NCBI RefSeq assembly: GCF_029201565.1
Contig: NZ_CP104002.1
Coordinates: forward strand, 2,125,001-2,189,000
Source of the DNA: Devosia sp. SD17-2
Lineage (GTDB): Bacteria > Pseudomonadota > Alphaproteobacteria > Rhizobiales > Devosiaceae
Direction: 5' to 3'
DNA: 64,000 nt
Below are positions 10,844 to 21,396 of this stretch, piece by piece. Numbering within the stretch: position 1 is the stretch's first letter; every line of letters starts with the position of its first letter. The translations under genes and the position numbers were made by a program. Below the pieces are notes generated by a model. It was given only the letters and a program-made list of their open reading frames with translations. It made no database searches and was not told where the DNA came from.

Positions 10844-11120
10844 CGGCATGGGTAGGGCAGGCGAGGGGTTGGAGCTGAAGGCTCGAAAAAGTCAGGTTAT
10901 GCGGCGATGCGTGCCAGATCTGCTCCGGAAACGATAACAGTGTCCCAAGTAATCTCAGAATAGAAAAAGATGACCTGTGCCATCATGTTTTCTTTCCCTT
11001 GAAACCGTCCCTACGAAGGTCTAAGCCCTAGCCATCAAAAGAAGCGTCGGTTCGCTGGCCCCAATTGCTGGCAGACCCACGTATGCCGGCTCTCCGCCGG
11101 TGCAAACCTTAGGCTGCCGC
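10844..11120. other. Intergenic leader region of the nuo operon
   Basis: No gene seen in about 280 bases between the OMP copy C terminator and nuoA. It contains the candidate nuo promoter at 10999 and a roughly 95-base untranslated leader. Confidence 0.5.
10999..11027 (+). promoter_or_regulatory. Candidate nuo operon promoter
   Basis: TTGAAA (10999-11004), 17 bases, TAAGCC (11022-11027), about 95 bases before nuoA. The -10 box is poor, so confidence is low. Confidence 0.35.
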
Positions 11121-11486
11121 ATGACTGATTTGCTCAGCAATTATCTGCCCATCGTCATCTTTGTCGGACTTGCCGCCGTTATTGGTCTGGCGCTCCTGGT
11201 TGCCCCATGGCTTGTTGCCCACAGGCGGCCGGATCCGGAGAAGGTCTCGGCATTCGAAGCAGGCTTTGAAGCTTTTGACGATGCGCGCATGAAGGTCGAT
11301 GTCCGGTTTTACCTGGTGTCGATCCTGTTCATCATCTTTGACCTGGAAGTGGCTTTCCTCTTCCCGTGGGCCGTGGCGTTCCATGACATCGGCTGGTTCG
11401 GCTTCTGGTCGGTCATGATTTTCCTCGGCGTGCTGACAATCGGCTTTATTTATGAATGGCGTAAGGGAGCTCTCGAATGGGATTGA
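11121..11486 (+). CDS. nuoA: NADH-quinone oxidoreductase subunit A
   Basis: 121-residue membrane subunit of respiratory complex I, three transmembrane segments, at the hinge between the hydrophilic and membrane arms. The conserved ExGF motif (FEAGFEAF) and FDVRFYL-like block [27 protein letters not shown] are present. The start ATG 11121 gives the standard N-terminus [16 protein letters not shown]; a GTG at 11100 lacks support. The 3' end overlaps nuoB by 10 bases. First gene of a 14-gene nuo cluster in the canonical order A to N. Confidence 0.97.
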   Translation: MTDLLSNYLPIVIFVGLAAVIGLALLVAPWLVAHRRPDPEKVSAFEAGFEAFDDARMKVDVRFYLVSILFIIFDLEVAFLFPWAVAFHDIGWFGFWSVMIFLGVLTIGFIYEWRKGALEWD

Positions 11487-12058
11487 GCCAGGCCAATTCG
11501 ACTTTGGTTACCCCGCGTCCCACCGGGGCGCTGGATCCGGCAACCGGCAAACCCATTGGCGCTGACGATGCGTTCTTCACCGGTGTGAACAACGAGCTCG
11601 CGGACAAGGGTTTTCTGACCACCACGGTGGCGCAGCTCATCACATGGGCCCGAACCGGGTCCCTCATGTGGATGCAGACCGGTCTTGCTTGCTGCGCCGT
11701 CGAGATGATGCAGATGTCGATGCCGCGCTATGACGTCGAGCGTTTTGGCACGGCGCCGCGCGCTTCTCCGCGCCAGTCTGACGTGCTGATCGTCGCCGGG
11801 ACCCTGACCAACAAGATGGCGCCCGCTCTGCGCAAGGTCTACGACCAGATGCCCGAGCCGCGCTATGTCATCTCCATGGGCTCCTGCGCCAATGGCGGCG
11901 GGTACTACCATTATTCGTACTCTGTCGTCCGTGGTTGCGATCGGGTGCTGCCGGTTGACGTTTATGTCCCCGGGTGCCCTCCGACCGCAGAGGCGCTTCT
12001 TTACGGCATCCTGTTGCTGCAAAAGAAGATTCGCCGTGACGGCACGATTGAGCGATAG
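11477..12058 (+). CDS. nuoB: NADH-quinone oxidoreductase subunit B
   Basis: 193-residue peripheral-arm subunit that holds the terminal 4Fe-4S cluster N2, which passes electrons to quinone. The tandem-cysteine ligand motif [10 protein letters not shown], the third ligand in [10 protein letters not shown] and the fourth in [14 protein letters not shown] are all visible. An approximately 45-residue N-terminal extension precedes the core, as is common in alphaproteobacteria. It starts within the end of nuoA, implying translational coupling. Confidence 0.98.
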   Translation: MGLSQANSTLVTPRPTGALDPATGKPIGADDAFFTGVNNELADKGFLTTTVAQLITWARTGSLMWMQTGLACCAVEMMQMSMPRYDVERFGTAPRASPRQSDVLIVAGTLTNKMAPALRKVYDQMPEPRYVISMGSCANGGGYYHYSYSVVRGCDRVLPVDVYVPGCPPTAEALLYGILLLQKKIRRDGTIER

Positions 12059-12066
12059 GGCAGGCC

Positions 12067-12684
12067 ATGGACGAGAATATCACTGTTGAGCCGCTTGCTG
12101 CACTGGGTGAACATGTCGCAGGGGCGCTGGGCGCGGCGGTCAAGGGTTTCGAGGTCGCCTATGGTGAGCTCACGATCAATGTCGAGCGCGAGGCGATCGT
12201 CGACGTCGTGACCTTCCTGCGCGATGACGCCAGGTGTCGGTTCATTTCGTTCGTTGATGTCTGCGGCGCCGACTATCCGGCCCGCGAATTCCGCTTCGAC
12301 GTGGTCTATCACTTGCTCAGCCCGCATCTGAACCAGCGTATCCGCGTCAAGCTGCAGGCTGACGACGTGACGCCGGTGCCGTCCATTGTCGACGTGTTTC
12401 CCGGCGCGAACTGGTTCGAACGCGAGGCCTACGACCTTTATGGCGTGCTGTTCTCCGGCCATCCGGATCTGCGCCGTATTCTCACCGACTACGGTTTTGA
12501 CGGGCATCCGCTGCGCAAGGATTTCCCGCTGACCGGCTTCGTGCAGGTGCGTTACGACGAGGAACGCCGCCGTGTGGTCTATGAACCGGTGGCGCTGCAG
12601 CAGGAATTCCGCACGTTCGATTACCTGTCGCCTTGGGAAGGGACCGACTACGTGCTTCCGGGCGACGAGAAGGCGAAGAACTGA
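12067..12684 (+). CDS. nuoC: NADH-quinone oxidoreductase subunit C
   Basis: 205-residue peripheral-arm subunit (30 kDa family). Separate from NuoD here, unlike the fused NuoCD of E. coli. Signature [26 protein letters not shown] around residues 117-140, followed by [18 protein letters not shown]. The stop codon overlaps the start of nuoD by one base (TGATG). No catalytic cofactor of its own; it packs against NuoD and NuoB near the quinone site. Confidence 0.98.
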   Translation: MDENITVEPLAALGEHVAGALGAAVKGFEVAYGELTINVEREAIVDVVTFLRDDARCRFISFVDVCGADYPAREFRFDVVYHLLSPHLNQRIRVKLQADDVTPVPSIVDVFPGANWFEREAYDLYGVLFSGHPDLRRILTDYGFDGHPLRKDFPLTGFVQVRYDEERRRVVYEPVALQQEFRTFDYLSPWEGTDYVLPGDEKAKN

Positions 12685-13874
12685 TGTCTGAAGTCGACGT
12701 TCGCAATTTCACCATCAACTTCGGCCCCGTGCACCCTTCGGCGCACGGTGTGCTGCGTTTGATTCTCGAGCTGGACGGGGAACTGGTCGAGCGCGTCGAT
12801 CCGCATATCGGGCTGCTACATCGCGGCACCGAAAAGCTGATCGAGGCCAAGACCTATCTGCAGGCGCTGCCCTATTTCGATCGCCTCGACTATGTGGCGC
12901 CGATGAACCAGGAGCACGCCTACGCCCTGGCCATCGAGAAGCTCCTCGGCATTGAAGTGCCGCGCCGTGGCCAGCTGATCCGCGTGCTCTATTCGGAGAT
13001 CGGGCGTCTGCTCGCTCACCTGATGAACGTCACCACCCAGGCCATGGACGTCGGCGCGCTGACGCCACCGGTGTGGGGCTTTGAGTGGCGCGAAAAACTG
13101 ATGATCTTTTATGAGCGCGCTTCAGGCGCGCGCATGCACGCTGCCTATTTCCGTCCCGGTGGCGTCCATCAGGACCTGCCGCAGGATCTGGTCGACGATA
13201 TCGGCGTCTTCTGCGGTGAGTTCCTCGACTTCATGGTCGATCTCGATCGCCTGCTGACCGAGAATCGCATCTTCAAGCAGCGCAATGTCGACATTGGCGT
13301 GGTGCCGCTGGACGAGGCCTGGGCCCGTGGGTTCTCAGGCGTGATGGTTCGTGGTTCGGGCGCTGCATGGGATCTGCGCAAGTCTCAGCCCTATGATTGC
13401 TACGAAGAGATGGAATTCGACATTCCCGTCGGCTCCAATGGCGACTGCTACGACCGCTATCTGATCCGTATGGAAGAGATGCGGCAGTCGACGCGCATCA
13501 TGCAGCAGTGCGTGGCCAAGCTCACCGCGCCGGAAGGCAAGGGGCCCGTGGCCTCTGTCGACGGCAAGGTGGTGCCGCCCAAGCGCGGTGAGATGAAGCA
13601 GTCGATGGAAGCGCTCATCCATCACTTCAAGCTCTACACCGAAGGTTTCAAGGTGCCTGCCGGCGAGGTCTATGTCGCCGTCGAAGCGCCCAAGGGCGAG
13701 TTTGGCGTCTATCTGGTCTCGGATGGCACCAACAAGCCTTATCGCTGCAAGATCCGCGCGCCGGGTTTCGCTCATCTCAGCTCCATGGATCACCTCTGCC
13801 GCGGCCACATGCTGGCCGACGTCACGGCGATCCTGGGTTCGCTCGATATCGTGTTCGGAGAGGTTGATCGCTGA
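12684..13874 (+). CDS. nuoD: NADH-quinone oxidoreductase subunit D
   Basis: 396-residue 49 kDa-type subunit that forms the quinone-binding pocket with NuoB. Conserved N-terminus [25 protein letters not shown] and the [15 protein letters not shown] and [21 protein letters not shown] blocks are present, as is the C-terminal hydrogenase-like segment ([21 protein letters not shown]). An in-frame start upstream at 12633 would overlap nuoC by 50 bases; ATG 12684 overlaps by one and gives the standard N-terminus. Overlaps nuoE by one base. Confidence 0.98.
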   Translation: MSEVDVRNFTINFGPVHPSAHGVLRLILELDGELVERVDPHIGLLHRGTEKLIEAKTYLQALPYFDRLDYVAPMNQEHAYALAIEKLLGIEVPRRGQLIRVLYSEIGRLLAHLMNVTTQAMDVGALTPPVWGFEWREKLMIFYERASGARMHAAYFRPGGVHQDLPQDLVDDIGVFCGEFLDFMVDLDRLLTENRIFKQRNVDIGVVPLDEAWARGFSGVMVRGSGAAWDLRKSQPYDCYEEMEFDIPVGSNGDCYDRYLIRMEEMRQSTRIMQQCVAKLTAPEGKGPVASVDGKVVPPKRGEMKQSMEALIHHFKLYTEGFKVPAGEVYVAVEAPKGEFGVYLVSDGTNKPYRCKIRAPGFAHLSSMDHLCRGHMLADVTAILGSLDIVFGEVDR

Positions 13875-15226
13875 TGGTTGCGCGTCGCCTTGCGGATGAG
13901 TCGGTTCAGCCGGCAAATTTCGCCTTTAGTGCAGAAAATCAGGCCTGGGCCGAAAAGCGCATCGCGCTTTACCCGGAAGGTCGCCAGCAGTCGGCCGTTA
14001 TTCCGCTGCTGATGCGGGCGCAGGAACAGGACGGCTGGGTCTCCCGCGCGACCATCGAACGGGTCGCCGAGATGCTGGGCATGGCCTATATCCGCGTGCT
14101 CGAAGTAGCCACTTTCTACACCCAGTTCCAGCTGCAGCCCGTGGGCAAGCGGGCCCACGTGCAGGTCTGCGGCACGACGCCTTGCATGCTGCGCGGGGCA
14201 GGGGAGCTGATCGAGGTCTGCAAGAACAAGATCCACCACGACCCGCATCATCTCAATGATGATGGCTCGATGTCGTGGGAAGAGGTCGAGTGCGCTGGCG
14301 CCTGCGTCAACGCACCCATGGTCACCATCTTCAAGGATACCTATGAGGATCTGACCCCGGCTCGCCTCGAGGAAATCATCGACGCCTTCCACGCAGGGCG
14401 CGGCGATACCATCAAGCCTGGCACCCAGATCGAGCGCCTTAACGCGGCGGCCCAAGGCGGCCAGTCGACGCTGCTTGAAATGCCGACGGCGACGCGCGAA
14501 AAATTCGTGCCGCCTCCGCCGCCACCAGATGCTGCTCCCGCGGTTCCGGCTGCAGCGCCGGCTGCAGCGCCGGCCGCTGCTCCAGCTGCCCCGGCACCCG
14601 CACAGGCGCCGACGACGGCTGCCCGTCCCAAGGATGTCACGGAAGAATCCGCGCCCGCCATCAAGGGGACGCCGGCCGACGCCAAGGTTTCCGAAGGCAA
14701 GGCCGAGGCCGAACGCGCCAAGGCCAATGTCGAAGCCAAGGCTGATGGCACCCCAAGCCAGCCGATGCGCGAAGGCGCTGTCGGCGCCGAGGTCGAGGGT
14801 GGCAAGATCGACGGGGGCAAGGCTCCCGGCAAGCCGCATGACAACCCGCCTGCCGCTGACGGCTCGGCCGCGACTGTCGGCAAGGAAAAGCCCGAGATCG
14901 TCGCGCCTCCGGCCAATCCGGCCGAGGTCAATCCGGTGGCTGAAAAGGGCGGCGTGCAGCCGCTGTTTACGGCCCCTGCCGGTGATCCGGATGACCTCAA
15001 GCTGATCTCCGGCGTTGGTCCTGTCCTCGAGGGCCGGCTCAATGCCCTTGGCATCACGCGCTGGAGCCAGGTTGCGGCGATGACGCCTGAAGACATTGCC
15101 AAGGTCGAAGCCAGCCTCAACTTCAAGGGTCGCGTCGCGCGCGACAACTGGTTGGCTCAGGCTGAAGTCCTGGCCCGGGGCGGCGCAGAAGAGTACCGCA
15201 AGGTATTTGGCAAGGATCCCCGCTAA
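13874..15226 (+). CDS. nuoE: NADH-quinone oxidoreductase subunit E with long C-terminal extension
   Basis: The 24 kDa-type subunit carries a 2Fe-2S cluster next to the flavin of NuoF. Ligand cysteines are Cys99 and Cys104 (VCGTTPC) and Cys140 and Cys144 (ECAGAC). The core ends near residue 190. The protein then continues for about 260 residues: a Pro/Ala-rich stretch (about 214-255), a charged Lys/Glu/Ala region, and a C-terminal module (about 370-450) with LISGVGPVLEGRLNALGIT, the pattern of a helix-hairpin-helix domain. Total 450 residues against about 170-240 for most NuoE proteins. The open frame and codon pattern continue without a break, so this is a real fusion or extension, not a frameshift. 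Confidence 0.93.
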   Translation: MVARRLADESVQPANFAFSAENQAWAEKRIALYPEGRQQSAVIPLLMRAQEQDGWVSRATIERVAEMLGMAYIRVLEVATFYTQFQLQPVGKRAHVQVCGTTPCMLRGAGELIEVCKNKIHHDPHHLNDDGSMSWEEVECAGACVNAPMVTIFKDTYEDLTPARLEEIIDAFHAGRGDTIKPGTQIERLNAAAQGGQSTLLEMPTATREKFVPPPPPPDAAPAVPAAAPAAAPAAAPAAPAPAQAPTTAARPKDVTEESAPAIKGTPADAKVSEGKAEAERAKANVEAKADGTPSQPMREGAVGAEVEGGKIDGGKAPGKPHDNPPAADGSAATVGKEKPEIVAPPANPAEVNPVAEKGGVQPLFTAPAGDPDDLKLISGVGPVLEGRLNALGITRWSQVAAMTPEDIAKVEASLNFKGRVARDNWLAQAEVLARGGAEEYRKVFGKDPR

Positions 15227-15430
15227 ATGGCTGAGCGCAGAATCGATTTTGGCAGATTGGGGATGGCGGAATACGGCGTTGGCGTCGGTTTTGCCCTTGT
15301 CTGCATCGTTATCGTTTCTGGGCTCACCGAATTTGCGAATGTAGAGCTACCGGGCTTTGTCTCGGTGGCGGTCGGGGCGGCGCTCGGTGTGGCTGCCTGG
15401 TTTTCCTATTTGTTGAAGCGGAATAGCTGA
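15227..15430 (+). CDS. Small membrane protein inside the nuo operon
   Basis: 67 residues, starting on the base after the nuoE stop codon and ending two bases before nuoF, so it is tightly embedded in the operon. Two hydrophobic segments (about 16-36 and 43-62) suggest a two-TM hairpin with a positively charged N-terminus ([12 protein letters not shown]) and C-terminus (LLKRNS). It matches no complex I subunit known to me. Other alphaproteobacterial nuo operons contain unassigned frames at such positions, so it may be an accessory or assembly factor; that is inference. Confidence 0.75.
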   Translation: MAERRIDFGRLGMAEYGVGVGFALVCIVIVSGLTEFANVELPGFVSVAVGAALGVAAWFSYLLKRNS

Positions 15431-15432
15431 TC

Positions 15433-16740
15433 ATGCTCGCTGATAAGGACCGCATATTCACCAATCTCTATGGCCAGCACGACTGGCGCCTCGAAGGCGC
15501 GAAGTCTCGCGGGGCATGGGTTGGCACCAAGGAATTCATCGAATCCGGCCGCGACTGGATCACCAATGAGGTGAAGTCCTCTGGCCTGCGTGGCCGTGGT
15601 GGTGCTGGTTTCCCGACCGGGCTGAAGTGGACCTTCATGCCCAAGGTGAATGACGGACGTCCGCACTACCTTCTGGTCAATGCTGACGAGTCCGAGCCCG
15701 GGACCTGCAAGGACCGCGAGATCCTGCGCCATGATCCGCACCATCTGATCGAGGGGTGCCTGCTGGCTTCCCGCGCCATGGATGCGCATTTGGCCTTCAT
15801 CTATGTGCGTGGCGAGTTCGTACGCGAGCGTGAGCGTCTCGAACATGCCGTGCAGGAAGCCTATGACGCAAAGCTGATCGGTAAGGACAATATCCACGGC
15901 TGGGACCTGGACATCATCGTCCATCACGGCGCCGGCGCTTACATCTGCGGCGAAGAAACCGCGCTGATGGAATCGCTCGAAGGCAAGAAGGGCCAGCCGC
16001 GCCTAAAGCCGCCGTTCCCGGCCGGCATGGGCGTTTATGGCAACCCGACCACGGTCAACAATGTGGAAACGATCGCCGTCGTGCCGGAGATCCTGCGCCG
16101 TTCCGGTGCATGGTTCTCCTCCATCGGCCGTCCGAACAATGTCGGCACCAAGCTGTTCATGGTCTCGGGCCATGTGAACAAGCCGGCCACGTTCGAAGAG
16201 GCCCTGGGCGAGAGCTTCAAGGACATCATCGAAAAGCATTGCGGCGGTATCCGCGGCGGCTGGGACAATCTGCTTGCGGTCATTCCCGGCGGCGCGTCCT
16301 GCCCGGTGGTGCGTGGCGAAGACATGATGGATGCCACCATGGACTTCGATGGCATGCGCGAAAAGAAGTCGTCCTTCGGGACCGGCGGCATGATCATCAT
16401 GGACAAGAACACCGATATCATCCGGGCGATCTGGCGCATCTCGGCTTTCTTCAAGCATGAGAGCTGTGGCCAGTGCACGCCGTGCCGTGAAGGCACCGGC
16501 TGGATGATGCGCGTCATGGAACGCATGGTCGAGGGCCGCGCCCAGAAGCGCGAGATCGACATGCTGTTCTCGGTGACCAAGCAGATCGAAGGTCACACCA
16601 TTTGCGCCCTTGGCGACGCGGCCGCCTGGCCGATCCAGGGCCTGATCCGCAACTTCCGAGACGTGATCGAAGCGCGGATCGATCAATATACCTGGTCCTC
16701 GACCAGCGACGGCGCCGTGCCGTCGATTGCGGCGGAGTAA
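15433..16740 (+). CDS. nuoF: NADH-quinone oxidoreductase subunit F (NADH- and FMN-binding)
   Basis: 435 residues; the entry point of electrons from NADH. The glycine-rich segment [17 protein letters not shown] binds FMN/NADH, with [15 protein letters not shown] following. The 4Fe-4S cluster (N3) ligands are Cys345, Cys348 and Cys351 in [15 protein letters not shown], plus Cys391 in [13 protein letters not shown]. The start ATG 15433 is two bases after the small ORF. Followed by nuoG after four bases. Confidence 0.98.
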   Translation: MLADKDRIFTNLYGQHDWRLEGAKSRGAWVGTKEFIESGRDWITNEVKSSGLRGRGGAGFPTGLKWTFMPKVNDGRPHYLLVNADESEPGTCKDREILRHDPHHLIEGCLLASRAMDAHLAFIYVRGEFVRERERLEHAVQEAYDAKLIGKDNIHGWDLDIIVHHGAGAYICGEETALMESLEGKKGQPRLKPPFPAGMGVYGNPTTVNNVETIAVVPEILRRSGAWFSSIGRPNNVGTKLFMVSGHVNKPATFEEALGESFKDIIEKHCGGIRGGWDNLLAVIPGGASCPVVRGEDMMDATMDFDGMREKKSSFGTGGMIIMDKNTDIIRAIWRISAFFKHESCGQCTPCREGTGWMMRVMERMVEGRAQKREIDMLFSVTKQIEGHTICALGDAAAWPIQGLIRNFRDVIEARIDQYTWSSTSDGAVPSIAAE

Positions 16741-16744
16741 GCCG

Positions 16745-18847
16745 ATGGCTCAGATCAAAGTCGACGGCACGCTCGTCGAAGTACCTGACTACTACACGCT
16801 GATGCAGGCCGCCGAAGCAGCCGGCGCGGAAATCCCGCGCTTCTGCTATCACGAGCGCCTGTCGGTTGCCGGCAATTGCCGCATGTGTCTGGTGGAAGTG
16901 AAGGGTGGTCCGCCCAAGCCGCAGGCTTCCTGCGCCATGTCGGTGAAGGATCTGCGTCCCGGCCCGAATGGCGAGCCGCCCGAAATGTTCACCAACACGC
17001 CCATGGTCAAGAAGGCCCGCGAAGGCGTGATGGAGTTCCTGCTGGTCAACCATCCGCTCGATTGCCCGATCTGCGATCAGGGTGGTGAATGCGACCTGCA
17101 GGACCAGGCCATGGCCTATGGTGTCGACAAGTCGCGATACCAGGAAAACAAGCGCGCGGTCGAAGACAAGTATCTGGGGCCATTGGTGAAGACGGTGATG
17201 AACCGTTGCATCCACTGCACCCGCTGCGTGCGCTTCACCACAGAAGTTGCCGGCATTTCCGAGATGGGCCTGCTCGGTCGCGGCGAAGACGCCGAGATCA
17301 CCTCCTATCTCGAACGCGCTCTCTCCAGCGAGCTGCAGGGCAATGTTATCGACCTCTGCCCGGTCGGTGCGCTGACTTCCAAGCCCTATGCGTTCCACGC
17401 CCGTCCGTGGGAGCTGACCAAGACCGAATCCATCGACGTCATGGACGCCGTTGGCTCGAACATCCGCGTCGACAGCCGTGGCCGCGAAGTGATGCGCATC
17501 CTGCCGCGCGTCAACGAAGCCATCAATGAAGAGTGGATTTCGGACAAGACCCGTTTCGTCTGGGATGGCCTCAAGAACCAGCGCCTCGATCGTCCTTATG
17601 TTCGCAAGAACGGCAAGCTGCAGGCGTCGAGCTGGGATGAAGCCTTCGCGGCCGTCGCCGCTCGCATCAAGAAAGCCGGCAACAAGGTCGGCGCCATCGC
17701 CGGTGACCTCTCGGCGGTCGAGGAAATGTATGCGCTCAAGGCGCTCTTGGCCTCGCTCGGCTCGGGCATGACCGATGTGCGTCCTGCCATGTCCGGTATT
17801 GATCCGTCCATGCCGCGCTCGGCCTATCTCTTCAATCCGACGATTGCCGGGATCGAGGAAGCCGACGCCACCCTCATCATCGGCGCTAACCCGCGTCGCG
17901 AAGCGGCCGTGCTCAACGCCCGTATCCGCAAGACCTGGCGCGGAAAGAACCTGCCGATCGGTGTCATCGGCGAACAGGCTGATCTCACCTATGACTACGC
18001 CTATCTCGGCGAAGGCTTTGAGACCCTGGCCGATCTGGCTGCGGGCAATGGCTCGTTCGCTGAAACCCTCGCCAATGCCCAGCGCCCGCTGATCATTGTA
18101 GGCGAGGGCGCCGTGTCCCACGCCAGCCTCGGCAAGCAGGTCGGTCGCGACGTGATCGCTCTGGCATCCAAGCTTGCCAGCGGCCCGAATGTGGCCGAGG
18201 GCTGGAATGGCTTTGCCATGCTCCACAACGCAGCCAGCCGCGTCGGTGGCCTCGATATCGGCTTCGTGCCGCATGACGGTGGCGTTTGCTCGGCTGACCA
18301 GATCGCTCTCGCCGGCAAGGGCGAGCTCGATGTCCTGTTCCTGCTCGGTGCTGACGAATACGACATGTCCGCCATGGGCAATGCCTTCGTCGTCTATATC
18401 GGCAGCCATGGCGATGCCGCGGCACACCGGGCCGACGTCATCCTGCCGGGTGCGACCTACACCGAGAAGTCGGGCACCTATGTGAACACGGAAGGGCGCG
18501 TGCAGACGACGACCCGCGCCGTGTTTCCGCCGGGCGACGCAAAGGAAGACTGGGCCATCATCCGCGCCCTTTCGGGTGTGGTCGGCAAGCCGCTGCCGTT
18601 CAATTCGCTCAGCCAGCTGCGGTCGGCCATCCATGCCGAAGTTCCGCACCTGGCCCGTATCGACGAGATCGAGCCGGCCAATGGGGCTGACCTCGGCAAG
18701 CTGGCCAAGGCTGCCATCAAGACCAAGTCGGCTCCGTTCACATCGCCGGTAACGGACTTTTATCTCAGCAATCCGATCGCTCGCGCCTCGGCGACCATGG
18801 GCGAGTGCGCCGCATTGGCCGCCGGTCTGCAGCAGGCAGCGGAGTAG
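16745..18847 (+). CDS. nuoG: NADH-quinone oxidoreductase subunit G
   Basis: 700-residue 75 kDa-type subunit with a chain of iron-sulfur clusters. N-terminal ferredoxin-like 2Fe-2S domain ([19 protein letters not shown], then a further Cys), a His-ligated 4Fe-4S cluster region ([19 protein letters not shown]) and a further 4Fe-4S motif ([10 protein letters not shown]), followed by a molybdopterin-oxidoreductase-like domain that no longer binds molybdenum in complex I. The start is ATG 16745 ([17 protein letters not shown]); a TTG further upstream lies inside nuoF. Ten bases separate it from nuoH. Confidence 0.97.
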   Translation: MAQIKVDGTLVEVPDYYTLMQAAEAAGAEIPRFCYHERLSVAGNCRMCLVEVKGGPPKPQASCAMSVKDLRPGPNGEPPEMFTNTPMVKKAREGVMEFLLVNHPLDCPICDQGGECDLQDQAMAYGVDKSRYQENKRAVEDKYLGPLVKTVMNRCIHCTRCVRFTTEVAGISEMGLLGRGEDAEITSYLERALSSELQGNVIDLCPVGALTSKPYAFHARPWELTKTESIDVMDAVGSNIRVDSRGREVMRILPRVNEAINEEWISDKTRFVWDGLKNQRLDRPYVRKNGKLQASSWDEAFAAVAARIKKAGNKVGAIAGDLSAVEEMYALKALLASLGSGMTDVRPAMSGIDPSMPRSAYLFNPTIAGIEEADATLIIGANPRREAAVLNARIRKTWRGKNLPIGVIGEQADLTYDYAYLGEGFETLADLAAGNGSFAETLANAQRPLIIVGEGAVSHASLGKQVGRDVIALASKLASGPNVAEGWNGFAMLHNAASRVGGLDIGFVPHDGGVCSADQIALAGKGELDVLFLLGADEYDMSAMGNAFVVYIGSHGDAAAHRADVILPGATYTEKSGTYVNTEGRVQTTTRAVFPPGDAKEDWAIIRALSGVVGKPLPFNSLSQLRSAIHAEVPHLARIDEIEPANGADLGKLAKAAIKTKSAPFTSPVTDFYLSNPIARASATMGECAALAAGLQQAAE

Positions 18848-18856
18848 GGGAGCACA

Positions 18857-19954
18857 ATGGACTTTATTCTCGCTGCCCTTGATTACCTTCTCGGCATCCC
18901 GGTCTTCGGCTGGGGCACGCAGGTCGGTTTCCTCTACAAGGCCCTTGCGCTGCTCGTTGCGCTGCTCGTCTTCACGGCGTTCATCCTGCTGGCCGACCGC
19001 AAGGTCTGGGCGGCGGTGCAGCTGCGTCGCGGCCCCAACGTCGTGGGCCCGTTCGGCCTGCTGCAGTCTTTCGCCGACCTATTGAAGTTCGTGCTGAAGG
19101 AGCCGCTGATCCCGGCCGGTGCCGACAAGGCACTGTTCCTTCTCGCCCCGCTCGTCACTGCCACGCTGGCTCTGGCCGGCTGGGCCGTTGTCCCGATCGA
19201 TAATGGCTGGGCGATGGCCAATATCAATATCGGCATCCTGTACCTCCTCGGTATTTCCTCGCTCGGCGTCTATGGCGTGATCATCGGCGGCTGGGCCTCG
19301 AACTCGAAATATCCGTTCTTCGGCTCGATCCGCGCCGCGGCACAGATGGTGTCCTACGAAGTCTCGATCGGCCTCGTGATCATCACCGTGCTGCTCTGCG
19401 TGGGCTCGCTGAACCTCAACGACATCGTCGTCGCACAGCAGGAAATGGGTCTGGCCCATATGCTTGGCGTGCCGTGGCTCTCGTTCCTCAATTGGTTCTG
19501 GATCCCGCTCTTCCCGATGTTCGTGATCTTCTACATCTCGGCCCTGGCGGAAACCAACCGTCCGCCCTTCGATATGGCCGAAGGCGAGTCCGAGCTGGTG
19601 GCGGGCTTCATGACCGAATATTCGGCCACGCCCTACATGCTGTTCATGCTCGGCGAATACATCTCGATCCTCCTGATGTGCGCCATGACCACCATCCTGT
19701 TCATGGGTGGCTGGGCTGCGCCGATCGACCTGCCGCCGTTCACCTGGATCCCGGGCGTCATCTGGTTCTTCATCAAGCTGAGCCTTGTCTTCTTCATGTT
19801 CGCGATGGCCAAGTCGATCGTGCCTCGCTACCGCTATGACCAGCTGATGCGGATTGGTTGGAAGGTGTTCCTGCCCCTGTCGCTGATCATGGTCGTCATC
19901 GTTGCCTTTGTCCTCAAGCTGACCGGCTGGGGCTGGCACGGAGGGATTGCCTGA
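18857..19954 (+). CDS. nuoH: NADH-quinone oxidoreductase subunit H
   Basis: 365-residue membrane subunit with about eight transmembrane helices, linking the quinone chamber to the proton-pumping arm. The conserved loop [21 protein letters not shown] and the [23 protein letters not shown] segment (quinone-site acidic residues) are clear. ATG preceded by GGGGAGCAC. The stop overlaps the nuoI start by one base. Confidence 0.98.
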   Translation: MDFILAALDYLLGIPVFGWGTQVGFLYKALALLVALLVFTAFILLADRKVWAAVQLRRGPNVVGPFGLLQSFADLLKFVLKEPLIPAGADKALFLLAPLVTATLALAGWAVVPIDNGWAMANINIGILYLLGISSLGVYGVIIGGWASNSKYPFFGSIRAAAQMVSYEVSIGLVIITVLLCVGSLNLNDIVVAQQEMGLAHMLGVPWLSFLNWFWIPLFPMFVIFYISALAETNRPPFDMAEGESELVAGFMTEYSATPYMLFMLGEYISILLMCAMTTILFMGGWAAPIDLPPFTWIPGVIWFFIKLSLVFFMFAMAKSIVPRYRYDQLMRIGWKVFLPLSLIMVVIVAFVLKLTGWGWHGGIA

Positions 19955-20442
19955 TGCGCGCTACACAACTGTTCAATACGCTTCTGCTGCGCGAGTTCGT
20001 GTCGGCCTTCTTCCTGGCGATGCGTTACTTCTTCACGCCCAAGCCGACGATCAACTACCCCTTCGAAAAGGGACATGTGTCGCCGCGCTTCCGGGGTGAG
20101 CATGCCCTGCGTCGCTACCCCAATGGGGAAGAGCGCTGTATCGCCTGCAAGTTGTGCGAAGCCATCTGCCCGGCGCAGGCCATCACAATCGAGGCCGGCC
20201 CGCGCCAGAACGACGGTACCCGTCGCACCGTGCGCTACGACATCGACATGGTGAAGTGCATCTACTGCGGCTTCTGCCAGGAAGCCTGCCCGGTGGACGC
20301 CATCGTGGAAGGTCCGAACTTCGAATTCGCGACTGAGACGCGTGAAGAGCTCTACTTCAACAAAGAGCGCCTCTTGGCCAATGGCGATCGTTGGGAGCGT
20401 GAAATCGCTGCCAATATCGCGGCCGACGCGCCGTATCGCTGA
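19954..20442 (+). CDS. nuoI: NADH-quinone oxidoreductase subunit I
   Basis: 162-residue ferredoxin-like subunit with two 4Fe-4S clusters (N6a and N6b): [16 protein letters not shown] and [16 protein letters not shown], each the CxxCxxCxxxCP pattern. An N-terminal amphipathic region ([18 protein letters not shown]) lies on the membrane. The start ATG 19954 overlaps the nuoH stop; an earlier in-frame GTG/ATG would run through nuoH codons and is rejected. Confidence 0.98.
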   Translation: MRATQLFNTLLLREFVSAFFLAMRYFFTPKPTINYPFEKGHVSPRFRGEHALRRYPNGEERCIACKLCEAICPAQAITIEAGPRQNDGTRRTVRYDIDMVKCIYCGFCQEACPVDAIVEGPNFEFATETREELYFNKERLLANGDRWEREIAANIAADAPYR

Positions 20443-20453
20443 GAGGGAAGAGC

Positions 20454-21062
20454 ATGACACTTCCACTGTTCTTCTTTTACCTGTTCGCGACGATCGCCGT
20501 GGCGTCGGCCTTCATGGTCATCTCCTCGCGCAATCCCGTTCACTCGGTGCTGTTCCTGATCCTGACGTTCGTCAATGCGGCGGGTCTGTTCATGCTGGCC
20601 GGCGCAGAGTTCCTCTCCCTGCTGCTGATCGTTGTCTATGTCGGTGCCGTGGCGGTGCTGTTCCTTTTCGTTGTCATGATGCTCGACGTGGACTTTGCGC
20701 AGATGCGCCAGGGCATGCTGCAGTACGCGCCTGTGGGCATTCTGGTCGGCATCGTCCTGTTGCTTGAGCTGCTGCTGGTCGCCGGCAGCACTTTCGTCAC
20801 GCCGGACGTTCCGGGCGGTGCGGGCCTACCGATCGACCAGACGATGGAAAACACCCGCCAGCTCGGCCTCGTGCTCTACACGCGCTACGTCTTCCTGTTC
20901 CAGGCTGCCGCTGCTGTTCTGCTGGTGGCCATGATCGGGGCGATCGTTCTGACGCTGCGGCACAAGACCAACGTCAAGCGGCAGAACCCGGTGGATCAGG
21001 TTGGCCGCAAGGCCAGCGAGACGCTCAAGGTTGTCAAAGTCAAAAGCGGTCAGGGGCTATAG
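20454..21062 (+). CDS. nuoJ: NADH-quinone oxidoreductase subunit J
   Basis: 202-residue membrane subunit with five predicted helices. Conserved start FFYLFATIAVASAFMVISSRNPVHSVLFLI and the pi-bulge helix region LIVVYVGAVAVLFLFVVMMLDVD. A soluble Lys-rich tail (HKTNVKRQNPVDQVGRKASE) ends the protein. AGGGAAGAGC provides a ribosome site. Followed by nuoK after nine bases. Confidence 0.97.
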   Translation: MTLPLFFFYLFATIAVASAFMVISSRNPVHSVLFLILTFVNAAGLFMLAGAEFLSLLLIVVYVGAVAVLFLFVVMMLDVDFAQMRQGMLQYAPVGILVGIVLLLELLLVAGSTFVTPDVPGGAGLPIDQTMENTRQLGLVLYTRYVFLFQAAAAVLLVAMIGAIVLTLRHKTNVKRQNPVDQVGRKASETLKVVKVKSGQGL

Positions 21063-21071
21063 GGGTTTATC

Positions 21072-21386
21072 ATGGGCTTGGAAATCGGGCTCGGTCACTA
21101 CCTGACCGTTGCGGCAATCCTGTTCACGCTCGGCGTGTTCGGCATCTTTCTCAATCGCAAGAACGTCATCGTCATCCTGATGTCGGTCGAATTGATCCTC
21201 CTCGCGGTCAATCTCAACCTCGTCGCCTTCAGCGCGCAGCTGGGCGACCTGCAGGGGCAGGTGTTTGCCTTGATGATCCTCACCGTTGCCGCCGCAGAGT
21301 CGGCGATCGGTCTGGCCATCCTGGTCGTGTTCTATCGCAACCGTGGCTCTATCGCGGTTGAAGACGTCAATATGATGAAGGGCTGA
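21072..21386 (+). CDS. nuoK: NADH-quinone oxidoreductase subunit K
   Basis: 104-residue, three-helix antiporter-like subunit. [40 protein letters not shown] contains the conserved membrane Glu residue of the proton path (in [13 protein letters not shown]), and a second conserved Glu lies in [11 protein letters not shown]. Family length is about 100, so it is complete. Confidence 0.97.
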   Translation: MGLEIGLGHYLTVAAILFTLGVFGIFLNRKNVIVILMSVELILLAVNLNLVAFSAQLGDLQGQVFALMILTVAAAESAIGLAILVVFYRNRGSIAVEDVNMMKG

Positions 21387-21396
21387 GGCTGACGCT

